Assembly (NCBI RefSeq): GCF_900187375.1
Contig: NZ_FYEW01000001.1
Span: 806,001-870,000, forward strand
Length of the DNA stretch: 64,000 nucleotides
Origin: Hymenobacter gelipurpurascens
GTDB taxonomy: Bacteria; Bacteroidota; Bacteroidia; Cytophagales; Hymenobacteraceae
Direction: 5' to 3'
In this document: piece after piece, positions 26,701-34,446 of the stretch
How positions within the stretch are numbered: position 1 is the stretch's first letter
Layout: the number at the start of each line of letters is the position of its first letter
The notes under the pieces: generated by a model
The model's database searches: none
The model's input: only the letters and a program-made list of their open reading frames with translations
What the model was told of the DNA's origin: nothing
Made by a program: the position numbers and the translations under genes

Positions 26701-27063
26701 TTATTCAAAAAAGTCGCCCGGGTCGGCTTGGCTCAGGTACTTGCTTAGGCTGCCCAAGTCGGCAAAGATGGGGTGAACGAGGCCTAGCAGTTGCTGGGCA
26801 CTGGCGCGGCTATCGGTGTAGGCCCGGAAGATTTCGCCTTCGCCCGCTAGCTCGATGTGGTCCAGCAGCTCGGGGGCGTGTTCTTCCACAATGGTTTCAA
26901 TGTGCTCAGCCCAGGAAGCCCCGCTGCCGCTGAAGCCGTACCGCTCGAATACCGTGTAGTAGTCGTCCATGTCGGACAAATCCACCACGATGCGGTACTG
27001 GCGCTCAGGCGTAGTTTGCTCTTGCAGGTCGTAAACAACGAAAGGGTGATAGATATTAGCCAT
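26701..27063 (-). CDS. Imm51 family-like immunity protein
   Basis: From the ATG at 27063 the product is 120 residues (MANIYHPFVVYDLQEQ). A longer frame reaching 27111 is possible but lacks support. The sequence IVVDLSDMDDYYTVFERYGFSGSGASW, then a helix with LLDHIELAGEGEIFRAYT, then LGSLSKYLSQADP, resembles immunity protein 51, found next to polymorphic toxins. Here no toxin gene is adjacent. The base composition is like the host, so this orphan has been retained or is native. The family name is assigned by eye. Confidence 0.65.
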   Translation of the reverse strand: MANIYHPFVVYDLQEQTTPERQYRIVVDLSDMDDYYTVFERYGFSGSGASWAEHIETIVEEHAPELLDHIELAGEGEIFRAYTDSRASAQQLLGLVHPIFADLGSLSKYLSQADPGDFFE

Positions 27064-27202
27064 TGGCCCAAAGGTACTCGAAGCGACCTGAAGCATCTCG
27101 TACGCACTCACAAGCTTTCATTCTAAACCTGCAAACTGAAAGCAGGCATAATCAGGCTTTAGTCGTGTGAATAGGTTGCGCTAGGTCACTTTTCACACGT
27201 GA

Positions 27203-27233
27203 AAGGTCCTTCCTTCGTCAGGATGACGTGCGG
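27203..27233. repeat. Half copy of the GTCATCCTGAG repeat family
   Basis: AAGGTCCTTCCTTCGTCAGGATGACGTGCGG resembles one arm of the long inverted repeats, here without a partner arm. Just before it, TTTCAC and GTGAAA (27190-27203) form a small imperfect palindrome upstream of the Imm51-like gene. Confidence 0.55.
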
Positions 27234-27272
27234 TAGTGGTTCAAATACTTACTGAATCCCAATCTCACCATT

Positions 27273-27812
27273 TCACTTTTGCGCATACGGGCTGCCGGCG
27301 CGGTGCTGGCGCTCAAATTCTTCGCGGGAGCAGAGCGATTTTACATCAACCATGCGGTCGATGGACAGGATGCCGTCGAGGTGGTCGATTTCGTGCTGGA
27401 GCAGTTCGGCGAGGTCGTCTTCGGCGCCGGCGTGAGTTTCGTGCCACTGGCCTAGCAGGTCCTGGTAGCGTACCGTAATCCATTCGTATCGTTCTACCTG
27501 CATGAAGATGGAGAGGAACGATAAGCAGGCATCCCACACCACCATCTTCTCGGGACTGTGGGCCACAATGCTAGGGTTGATTAGGGGCCAAACCGGCTTA
27601 CCCGGTAGCCGGAGCAGTACCACGCGGTGCAACTCCCCAATCTGGGGCGCCGCAATGGCGCGGCCGTAGCCGGTGGTTTCGCGCCAGTGGCCTACGGTGT
27701 CCGTAAGATCATCGACGAGGGCCGCAATGGCGGGCGTGGTGGGGTCGGGAACGGGCAGAGCCACAGCACGGAGCGTGGGGTGGCCTAGCTGTAAGATTTC
27801 ACGGATGGGCAT
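27273..27812 (-). CDS. Divergent peptide deformylase family protein
   Basis: The 179-residue protein has three deformylase motifs. Motif I is GYGRAIAAPQIG (usually GxGLAAxQ). Motif III is HEIDH (H140, E141, H144), which holds two metal ligands. Motif II is the unusual one: the usual EGCLS is WDACLS here, with C96 kept but Glu-Gly replaced by Asp-Ala. Canonical enzymes remove the formyl group from nascent proteins. This one may be a paralog with altered substrate. The main def gene is probably elsewhere. It is divergent from the LLM oxidoreductase, with a shared 136-bp region. Confidence 0.78.
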   Translation of the reverse strand: MPIREILQLGHPTLRAVALPVPDPTTPAIAALVDDLTDTVGHWRETTGYGRAIAAPQIGELHRVVLLRLPGKPVWPLINPSIVAHSPEKMVVWDACLSFLSIFMQVERYEWITVRYQDLLGQWHETHAGAEDDLAELLQHEIDHLDGILSIDRMVDVKSLCSREEFERQHRAGSPYAQK

Positions 27813-27855
27813 AGGAAGGCTGATGGCAGAGCATAATTTACTTAATGTATAAACT

Positions 27856-27867
27856 ATGTACGTACAT
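27856..27867. promoter_or_regulatory. Perfect 12-bp palindrome, candidate operator
   Basis: ATGTACGTACAT is a perfect palindrome in the 136-bp region between the divergent deformylase-like gene and the LLM oxidoreductase. A wider pair, TTAATGT and ACATTAA, overlaps it. It lies 81 bp before the LLM start. A repressor site is plausible, but no regulator gene is adjacent. Confidence 0.4.
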
Positions 27868-27948
27868 TAATTGTATCTTTACTGTTGTGGCTAGCTACAT
27901 AGACGGCTTCGCCACGGAAAGCTGTATTCGTTCGTTGATCAATGGATT

Positions 27949-28980
27949 ATGGAAATTGGAATAGATAGTTTCGCAGCCGCGCTGCTCGATAATGGCACCG
28001 GAAAAACACCTAGTGGCCTAGAGGCCATGAGCGAACTGCTGGAGCGGATTGAGCGGGCCGATCAGGTGGGCCTCGATGTATTTGGCATGGGCGAGCATCA
28101 CCGCCCCGAATACCTCGATTCGGCCCCGGCCGTGATTCTGGCCGCAGCCGCGGCCCGCACCAAGCGCATTCGCCTCACCAGCGCCGTAACGGTGCTGAGC
28201 GCAGCCGACCCGGTACGGGTATTTCAGGAGTACGCCACGCTGGATTTGGTGTCGCAGGGCCGGGCCGAAATGGTTGTAGGCCGGGGCTCTTCTATTGAAG
28301 CGTTTCCGCTGTTTGGGTTCGACCTCGACGACTATGATGAGCTGTTTGCCGAAAAGCTAGAGCTGCTGCTTAAAGTTCGGGACCAGGAGCGGGTGCAGTG
28401 GTCGGGTAAGTTCCGGCCGGCTCTCACGGGGCAGGGTATTTACCCTAGGCCAGTGCAGCCCCAGTTGCCCATCTGGTTGGGGGTAGGCGGCACGCCACAG
28501 TCGTTTGCGCGGGCGGGCATGCTGGGCCTGCCATTGATGGTGGCCATCATCGGGGGCGACACGCACCGTTTCCGACCGCTCATAGATCTGTACCGGGAAT
28601 CCGGCCGTCGGGCTGGCTACGCACCAGAACAGTTGAAAGTAGGCTTGCACTCGTTAGGCTATGTAGCCGAAACCACCCAACAGGCGCAGGAGGAGTTCTT
28701 TCCAGGGTACGCCCGCACCTTCAGCAGCCGGGCCCGGGAGCGGGGTGGTTCGCCCGTCACGCGGACGCAATTTGATATGCAAGCCGGCCCCTTAGGAGCC
28801 CTTTTGGTGGGCAGCCCCGAGGAAGTGGCGGCCAAAATCCTGCGTCACAGTGAGGCGCTGGGCGGTATTTCTCGGGTAACGTTTCAGAAGGATGTGGCCA
28901 CGCTGCCCCACGCTAAAATCATGCGGTCCATTGAACTGCTTGGTACCCGTGTAGCACCGCTGTTGCACGCGGCTGGCTAA
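27949..28980 (+). CDS. Luciferase-like (LLM) flavin-dependent oxidoreductase
   Basis: The 343-residue protein is a flavin-dependent TIM-barrel monooxygenase or reductase. It has MEIGIDSFAAALLDN, then GLDVFGMGEHHRPEYLDSAP, the TSAVTVLSAADPVRVFQEYATL region and GRAEMVVGRGSSIEAFPLFGFDL. This matches proteins of the class A LLM subgroup often annotated as alkanal or nitroalkane oxidising. The substrate is unknown. The ATG at 27949 is the first in frame and fits the family. It stands alone on the plus strand and ends 68 bp before an inverted repeat. Confidence 0.88.
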   Translation: MEIGIDSFAAALLDNGTGKTPSGLEAMSELLERIERADQVGLDVFGMGEHHRPEYLDSAPAVILAAAAARTKRIRLTSAVTVLSAADPVRVFQEYATLDLVSQGRAEMVVGRGSSIEAFPLFGFDLDDYDELFAEKLELLLKVRDQERVQWSGKFRPALTGQGIYPRPVQPQLPIWLGVGGTPQSFARAGMLGLPLMVAIIGGDTHRFRPLIDLYRESGRRAGYAPEQLKVGLHSLGYVAETTQQAQEEFFPGYARTFSSRARERGGSPVTRTQFDMQAGPLGALLVGSPEEVAAKILRHSEALGGISRVTFQKDVATLPHAKIMRSIELLGTRVAPLLHAAG

Positions 28981-29048
28981 CTCCAAGAGTTGCCAGTAAG
29001 GTTGCAATTGCTATAATGAACAAGGGGTATAGATAAAAAGCAAAAGCC

Positions 29049-29140
29049 CGTCCTGCTGAGCGCAGTCGAAGTATCTCTACCGCTGTCTAACTCATTTGAT
29101 TATTCACGGTAGAGATACTTCGACTGCGCTCAGCAGGACG
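29049..29140. repeat. Long inverted repeat, CTGCTGAG/TATCTCTACC type, copy 3
   Basis: Two 34-bp arms (29049-29082 and 29107-29140) are perfect reverse complements. They read CGTCCTGCTGAG, a variable CGCAGT and CGAAGTATCTCTACCG. There is a 24-base A/T-rich loop and no T-run. It lies between convergent genes. Confidence 0.95.
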
Positions 29141-29174
29141 ATTTAGCGTATTCAACCCAGAGTAAATCACTGGC

Positions 29175-30611
29175 CTAGCGGTGCTTAATGGCCTGAAGCT
29201 GTTGGCGCAAATCGGAGGCAGTGTACACCCGGCCGCGCGTAATGACGGTGTTGATGTGGCGCAGGTTGCGGATGTTTTCCAGTGGGTTCTGATCCAGTAA
29301 CACCAGGTCGGCGTCTTTGCCCTGCCGGATGGTGCCGGAGTGCTGGTCGGCTTTCAAGAAGCGGGCGCCGTTGATGGTGGCCGTTTGCAAGGCCTGAGCC
29401 GGCGTGAGGCCAGCTTGCACCATAAGTTCCAGCTCGCCGAGCAGGGATGTACCGGGGTACACGTAGGAGTTGGATGCACCGCTGTCGGAGCCAGCCAGCA
29501 GCGTTACCCCCGCCTTCTGCATGGCCGGAACTAAGGTCATAAACTTCGCGCCGAGCTGCTTATTAAAGGCTTGGGTTGCGGCAGATTGGCGGCGGGCCCC
29601 GTTCAGACGGCCTGCATAGGTGCGCTGAATTTTTGGATCGATGTAGGCCAGTAGCGTGTCCTGGGAGTGGTCAGTTACGGGCAGTTCGGCCAGTAGCTTC
29701 TGAATGTAGAGCGTGGGCACCACGGCCGTTTTATTTTTCACTAGTGTGCGGTAGATACTCGCTTCCGCATCGGCATCGAAGGTGCGGTAGATGGCAGGTA
29801 GTACCGCAAACAGGCCTAGTGGCTTGGCTGTGCCAAGGCTGCGCTGCACCGCCGTCGTGATACTGTCTTCCTTACTGGAGCAAGCCTTAAACACATAGTA
29901 CAAGTGCTCCGAGGCATCCAGGCCCCGGTCTGAGGCTTCGCGGAGCGTGGCGGTGTAGGGCATGTGGCCCGTGGTCAGCATGCCGCGTTTTTCAGCCGAG
30001 GTCACCGTATTCAGGAAGGCATCCCGCGAAATAGTGCTTTCATAAATCTTAACGTAATCGACTTTCAAAGCTTGCAGAGAGTCAAGCGCTTTGTCGATAT
30101 CGGCCTGATTTTCTACCGCTAACGAGCCCGCCCAGGTAGGTTTCGGACCATCGATTTTGGGGCCGGAGGTGTAAATAGTTGGTCCCGCCAGTTGCCCGGC
30201 CCGAATCTGTTTGCGCCACTCAAAAACGGCTGGGGTCAGGTCGCCTCCCGCATCGCGGACCGTAGTGATGCCGTGGGCCAGATAAAGTGGAAGAAGGTTG
30301 CGGTTGGCGGTAATGAGCGAGTCGCCACCCCGGAAGTGCACGTGCATATCCCAAAGGCCCGGAATCAGGTATTTGCCTTGGGCATCAAGGGTTTGCTTAG
30401 CCGATAGTGGACGGGCCCCTGTCTTTTCCAGTCGCCGAATCTGGCCATCAGTTATAGCCAGCGTTTGGTCTGGTTGAACCTGGCCGGTTTCTACATCCAC
30501 CACGTTAGCGTGCGTTATGACAAGGTCGTAGGCCTGTTGGGGCGGATGTGTCGCGCAACCTGCGGCGAGGAAAGGCAGAGATACGGCAAATAGGGGGAAG
30601 AGGGGATGCAT
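29175..30611 (-). CDS. Amidohydrolase family lipoprotein (imidazolonepropionase-like)
   Basis: The 478-residue product has a lipoprotein signal (MHPLFPLFAVSLPFLAAGC, lipobox AAGC) and the amidohydrolase metal sites. The first is PGLWDMHVHFRGGDS (H-x-H). KIYESTISRDAF holds the likely bridging Lys region, then TGHMPY and ASEHLYYVFK each give a His, and LLAGSDSGASN the Asp. The pattern is that of imidazolonepropionase-like prolidases. It should hydrolyse cyclic amides or dipeptides in the periplasm, but the substrate is not predictable. The start at 30611 fits the signal peptide. Confidence 0.88.
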   Translation of the reverse strand: MHPLFPLFAVSLPFLAAGCATHPPQQAYDLVITHANVVDVETGQVQPDQTLAITDGQIRRLEKTGARPLSAKQTLDAQGKYLIPGLWDMHVHFRGGDSLITANRNLLPLYLAHGITTVRDAGGDLTPAVFEWRKQIRAGQLAGPTIYTSGPKIDGPKPTWAGSLAVENQADIDKALDSLQALKVDYVKIYESTISRDAFLNTVTSAEKRGMLTTGHMPYTATLREASDRGLDASEHLYYVFKACSSKEDSITTAVQRSLGTAKPLGLFAVLPAIYRTFDADAEASIYRTLVKNKTAVVPTLYIQKLLAELPVTDHSQDTLLAYIDPKIQRTYAGRLNGARRQSAATQAFNKQLGAKFMTLVPAMQKAGVTLLAGSDSGASNSYVYPGTSLLGELELMVQAGLTPAQALQTATINGARFLKADQHSGTIRQGKDADLVLLDQNPLENIRNLRHINTVITRGRVYTASDLRQQLQAIKHR

Positions 30612-30696
30612 TAGCTGCTTGTATGGAAGACTAAAACTAGCCCGACACTTTCCTTCGCAGATAAGGAAGGAGAGTGTCGGGCTACACTTGAAATGG

Positions 30697-31893
30697 CTAC
30701 CCCCTAAACAACGCGGCCAGTTGCTGCAACAGTACCGTACCGCTCATCCACGTCATGATGAGTACTACTAGGCCGCCAAAAAGCGCAAGCCACAGCGGGT
30801 GGCGGTACGTGGTGCCGACGACGCTGGGGCGGTAGGCGGCTACGAGCAGGGTTCCTAGGGTAATGGGCAGGATAAACCCATTCAGGGCCCCGGCCCATAC
30901 GAGTAGGCTTACGGGTTTGCCAATCGTGACAAATACTAGGGTCGATAAGACGATAAAACCAATAATCCAGCGGTTTTCGTGCGCGGCCACGCTCGGCAGC
31001 ATCGACTTGAGAAAGGAAATGGAGGTGTAAGCCGAGCCGATGATCGACGTAATGGCCGCCGCAAACATCACCACGCCAAACAGTTTGTAGCCCACTTGGC
31101 CCGCCGCCAGCTGAAACACCGACGCGGGCGGATTCTCGGTGCCAATAGCTAGGCCCCGACTCACGACGCCTAGTGTGGCCAGAAACAAAAACACCCGAAT
31201 GAGGGAGGCGACGGAAACCCCCATGATGGCGCTTTGCGTCACCTGGGGCAGTGCCGAGGGGCCTTTGATGCCGGCATCGAGCAGGCGGTGGCCTCCAGAA
31301 AACGTGATGTAGCCGCCCACGGTGCCGCCCACTAGGGTAATAATGGCCGTAAGGTCGATGCGCGATGGCGCGATGGTGCGCAAGGCTGCTTCCGCAACGG
31401 GTGGGTGTGTCGTGACGGCTACGTAAATGATTATCAGAATCATTACTAGCCCCATGAATTGCGCAAAGCGGTCCATGACTGGGCCGGCCTCGCGCACGAC
31501 AAATACCAGCAGGGCCAAAGCCGCAGCCACCACGGCACAGAGCGTAACGGGTAAGCCGGTCAGCACCTGTAGGCCCAGGCCAGCACCGCCCACGTTACCG
31601 ATGTTGAACGCCAGGCCACCCAGCACAATCAGGGCCGAGATAAAGCCGCCCAGGCCCGGCAGCACGCGGTTGGCAATATCCGGGGCCCGCATTTCCGACA
31701 CGGCGATGACCCGCCAAATGTTGAGCTGCACCCCAATATCAATCAGGATAGAGGTAAGAATCACAAAGCCGAAGCTGGCCCCCAGTGATTGAGTGAAAAC
31801 GGTAGTTTGGGTCAGGAAGCCGGGGCCAACAGCCGAGGTAGCCATCAGGAAGGCCGCCCCAATCAGGACGCCCCAGTTGCGCGCCGGCCTCAC
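30697..31893 (-). CDS. NRAMP-family transporter of the 5-oxoprolinase operon
   Basis: The 398-residue protein has about eleven hydrophobic helices, with [21 protein letters not shown] near the start. In metal-carrying NRAMPs the first helix has DPGN; here it reads AVGPGFLT, so it probably does not carry divalent metal. NRAMP-like YcsG proteins sit beside PxpABC in other bacteria, so 5-oxoproline uptake is inferred. I start it at the GTG at 31893, which overlaps the pxpA stop as GTGA. A longer frame to 31998 overlaps pxpA heavily and is unlikely. Confidence 0.85.
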   Translation of the reverse strand: MRPARNWGVLIGAAFLMATSAVGPGFLTQTTVFTQSLGASFGFVILTSILIDIGVQLNIWRVIAVSEMRAPDIANRVLPGLGGFISALIVLGGLAFNIGNVGGAGLGLQVLTGLPVTLCAVVAAALALLVFVVREAGPVMDRFAQFMGLVMILIIIYVAVTTHPPVAEAALRTIAPSRIDLTAIITLVGGTVGGYITFSGGHRLLDAGIKGPSALPQVTQSAIMGVSVASLIRVFLFLATLGVVSRGLAIGTENPPASVFQLAAGQVGYKLFGVVMFAAAITSIIGSAYTSISFLKSMLPSVAAHENRWIIGFIVLSTLVFVTIGKPVSLLVWAGALNGFILPITLGTLLVAAYRPSVVGTTYRHPLWLALFGGLVVLIMTWMSGTVLLQQLAALFRG

Positions 31894-32669
31894 GCGGAAA
31901 CCGACTGATGGGCCCGCACCGCAATATCTTCCTCGCGCAGCGCGACCCGAATCTGCTGGGCAAACTCCAGGGCGTGGGCGCCGTCCCCATGCAGGCACAC
32001 GGTATCCGCCTGAATCGTTACATCCTCACCGGAAAGCGCCCGCACCCGGCCTTCTTTCACCATACGCACCACCTGCGCTATGGAAGCGGAGGCTTCCGTA
32101 ATCAGGGCGTTGGGCTGGCGGCGCGGCGTGAGCGTGCCATTGGGTTGGTAGGTGCGGTCGGCGAAAACCTCGTGGGCAACGGACAGGCCTAGCTTCTGGC
32201 CGGCACTGATTATGGCACTGCCGGCCAGCCCATAGAGGCAGGCTTCGGGCTGCACGCGGTACACGGCTTCGGCAATGGCTTCGGCAAGGCCAGGATTCAC
32301 GGCAGCCATGTTATAGAGCGCGCCGTGTGGTTTTACGTGGTGTACGTTGCCTCCTTCTGCCCGCACGAAAGCCGCCAGGGCACCCAGTTGGTACACGGTC
32401 ATGTCGTAGGCCTCTTCTGGGGAAATGGCCATTTCGCGGCGGCCAAACCCCACCAGGTCGGGTAGGCCAGGGTGGGCGCCGATGGCGACGTCGTGTTGCA
32501 AGGCCAGGCGCACAGTGCGCTTCATAACGGCCGGGTCGCCGGCGTGGTAGCCGCAGGCAATATTGGCGGAGGTAACAAACGGCAGGATGGCTTCGTCGTG
32601 GCCCAGGGAGTAGGCGCCGAAGCTTTCCCCCATGTCGCAGTTCAGGTCGACGGAGTAGGGTGGGTTCAT
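31890..32669 (-). CDS. pxpA: 5-oxoprolinase subunit PxpA (LamB/YcsF)
   Basis: This 259-residue protein has the LamB/YcsF signature: [22 protein letters not shown], then [47 protein letters not shown] and [17 protein letters not shown]. PxpA joins PxpB and PxpC to open 5-oxoproline (pyroglutamate) to glutamate with ATP. The start at 32669 overlaps the pxpC stop by 4 bases (ATGA), and its stop overlaps the transporter start by 4 bases, showing translational coupling in one operon. Confidence 0.96.
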   Translation of the reverse strand: MNPPYSVDLNCDMGESFGAYSLGHDEAILPFVTSANIACGYHAGDPAVMKRTVRLALQHDVAIGAHPGLPDLVGFGRREMAISPEEAYDMTVYQLGALAAFVRAEGGNVHHVKPHGALYNMAAVNPGLAEAIAEAVYRVQPEACLYGLAGSAIISAGQKLGLSVAHEVFADRTYQPNGTLTPRRQPNALITEASASIAQVVRMVKEGRVRALSGEDVTIQADTVCLHGDGAHALEFAQQIRVALREEDIAVRAHQSVSA

Positions 32670-33673
32670 CGAAAGTGAAATAGGGCAAGGCCCCGTTGGA
32701 GTTGCTGAAGAGCTTGTTCCTGGTGCAGATACCAGTATTGGGCATCGGAAAGGCTGATTTCCTGAAAGCGCAGGCGTCCGCCGGGCGGCACCTGGGCTAG
32801 GCGCGGCAAGTCGGCCGTCATCACCTGCGCCAGGCGCGGATAGCCGCCCGTGGTTTGATGGTCGGCCATGAGCACGATGGGTTCACCTGCGGCCGGCACC
32901 TGCACCGTGCCGAAGGTAACGGCCGTGGAGAGAATTTCCAGCTCGTTTTGCAGCTGCAGAACCGGGCCAGCCAACCGGAAACCCATGCGGTCGGAGTTCG
33001 GTGTAACGGTGAATTCTTCCTGCCAAAAGGCCTGCTGACTTTCCTCCGTGAACAGCGCATATTCCGGCCCCCGCATGGCCCGGATTATAGGACTGTTGCT
33101 GGGTACGGGCGTCAGCTGCGGGTCAGGATACCAGGTGCTGGCGGCCCAATCCTGGCCTGAGGAGTGGCCTAGCAGCTGCTGGTGGAGGCGTTTCCCAGCA
33201 GGAGTGGGGCCGGGGGCGGGCAGCACGTCGCCGGCGCGCAAGGCCCGCCCTTCTAGGCCACCCAGGCCTGCCCGCAGATACGTAGACTGACTTCCTAGCA
33301 CTGCCGGTACCTCAAACCCGCCCGACACGGCCAGGTAGGCGCGGCAGCCCATACGCGCTGAGCCAAACGCCAGCTCACAGCCCCGCCTCACGGCCACTGC
33401 GCGGTTGAGCGGTACGGGCTTGCCATCGAGCTTGGCCGATAGGTTTGCGCCCGTGAGAGCTATCAGGTGGTCAGCTTCGAATCGGATTTTGGGTCCGAGT
33501 AGTGTTATTTCCAATGCTGCCGCGCCACCATGATTGCCGACCAGCAGGTTGGCCACCCGCAGCGCCCGCGCATCCATAGGGCCACTCACAATAACGCCCA
33601 CCTGCTGATAGCCGAAGCGGCCGGCATCTTGCAGGGTAGTGAGCAGGCCAGGGCGAAGAATGCTACAACTCAT
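32666..33673 (-). CDS. pxpC: 5-oxoprolinase subunit PxpC (biotin-dependent carboxyltransferase-like)
   Basis: From the ATG at 33673 ([19 protein letters not shown]) the product is 335 residues, carrying [29 protein letters not shown] and [13 protein letters not shown], the family core. PxpC is the KipA/AHS2-type subunit of 5-oxoprolinase. The ATG overlaps the pxpB stop by 11 bases. A longer frame to 33706 would overlap further and is not supported by the family N-terminus ([10 protein letters not shown] close to the start). Confidence 0.95.
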   Translation of the reverse strand: MSCSILRPGLLTTLQDAGRFGYQQVGVIVSGPMDARALRVANLLVGNHGGAAALEITLLGPKIRFEADHLIALTGANLSAKLDGKPVPLNRAVAVRRGCELAFGSARMGCRAYLAVSGGFEVPAVLGSQSTYLRAGLGGLEGRALRAGDVLPAPGPTPAGKRLHQQLLGHSSGQDWAASTWYPDPQLTPVPSNSPIIRAMRGPEYALFTEESQQAFWQEEFTVTPNSDRMGFRLAGPVLQLQNELEILSTAVTFGTVQVPAAGEPIVLMADHQTTGGYPRLAQVMTADLPRLAQVPPGGRLRFQEISLSDAQYWYLHQEQALQQLQRGLALFHFR

Positions 33674-34397
33674 ACTGCTGGTATTGCTCCGCTGAAATGG
33701 ATACAAACCTCAGCCGCTGGCCCGCGTGCAGCAAACTCGGCGATGCTGCTTCGGGCGTGAACAGCCGCAGCGGCGTGCGCCCAATCAGCTGCCAGCCGCC
33801 CGGGGTAGGCAACGAGTACACGCCCGTTTGGCCACCGGCAATGCCCACCGAACCGGCCGGCACGAGGGCGCGTGGCTGGGTTTTGCGGGGCGTAGTCAGC
33901 TGCTCATTCATGCCGCCCAAGTACGGGAAACCCGGCGCAAAGCCAATCATATACACCAGGTAGTCTGGCGCAGTGTGCAGGGCAATTACCTCGGCGGGCG
34001 CTAGGCCAGTGTGGCGGGCTACTAGCTCCAGATCAGGCCCAAACCGCCCGCCGTAGCACACCGGAATTTCTACTACTTCAGTTGCCGTTTCAGGCGCCGC
34101 CGTGGGGGCTTTCTGGAGCAACTGCTGCAAGGCACTAGCCACGCTTTTGTAGGGATCTTGCTGGCCGGCCCGGCTGACCACCCAGGGGTCGTAGTACACC
34201 GTGAGGGTAGTGAAGGCCGGCACATATTCGAGAAATCCCGGAAACGGATGGTGCTCCAGGTAGAGGCCTAGGGCCTGAATGGTACGGTGCGTGGCCTCCT
34301 CAATGGTTGTGCCGAACTGCACCACAATGGCGGCATCGCCGAGCGGGTACAGCTGCACGGGCGACTGCTCTGAGTTTCTCCGCAAAGGCTGGGCCAT
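33663..34397 (-). CDS. pxpB: 5-oxoprolinase subunit PxpB (KipI/AHS1)
   Basis: The 244-residue protein belongs to the allophanate hydrolase subunit 1/KipI family: YPLGDAAIVVQFG, EYVPAFTTLTVYYDP, VEIPVCYGGRFGPDLELVA, YMIGFAPGFPYLGGM and GSVGIAGGQTGVYSLPTPGGWQLIG. It is the first gene of pxpBCA-transporter. The ATG at 34397 gives MAQPLRRNSEQSPVQL. The gene is divergent from the M1 peptidase, 49 bp away from its likely start, so both share a short promoter region. Confidence 0.95.
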   Translation of the reverse strand: MAQPLRRNSEQSPVQLYPLGDAAIVVQFGTTIEEATHRTIQALGLYLEHHPFPGFLEYVPAFTTLTVYYDPWVVSRAGQQDPYKSVASALQQLLQKAPTAAPETATEVVEIPVCYGGRFGPDLELVARHTGLAPAEVIALHTAPDYLVYMIGFAPGFPYLGGMNEQLTTPRKTQPRALVPAGSVGIAGGQTGVYSLPTPGGWQLIGRTPLRLFTPEAASPSLLHAGQRLRFVSISAEQYQQYEL

Positions 34398-34446
34398 CGG
34401 CTGGTTTGCTTTACCTTGGGTCTTCGACCTGATGGAATTTTCTGGA

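Noticed and set aside
31894..31998. A longer start for the NRAMP-family protein
   Set aside because: It would overlap pxpA by over 100 bp and add an Arg/Pro-rich segment unlike transporter N-termini; the GTG at 31893 with GTGA overlap is more likely.
34279..34446. An N-terminal extension of the M1 peptidase to 34279
   Set aside because: It would overlap the start of pxpB on the other strand and hide the lipoprotein signal; the start at 34447 restores a clean signal peptide.
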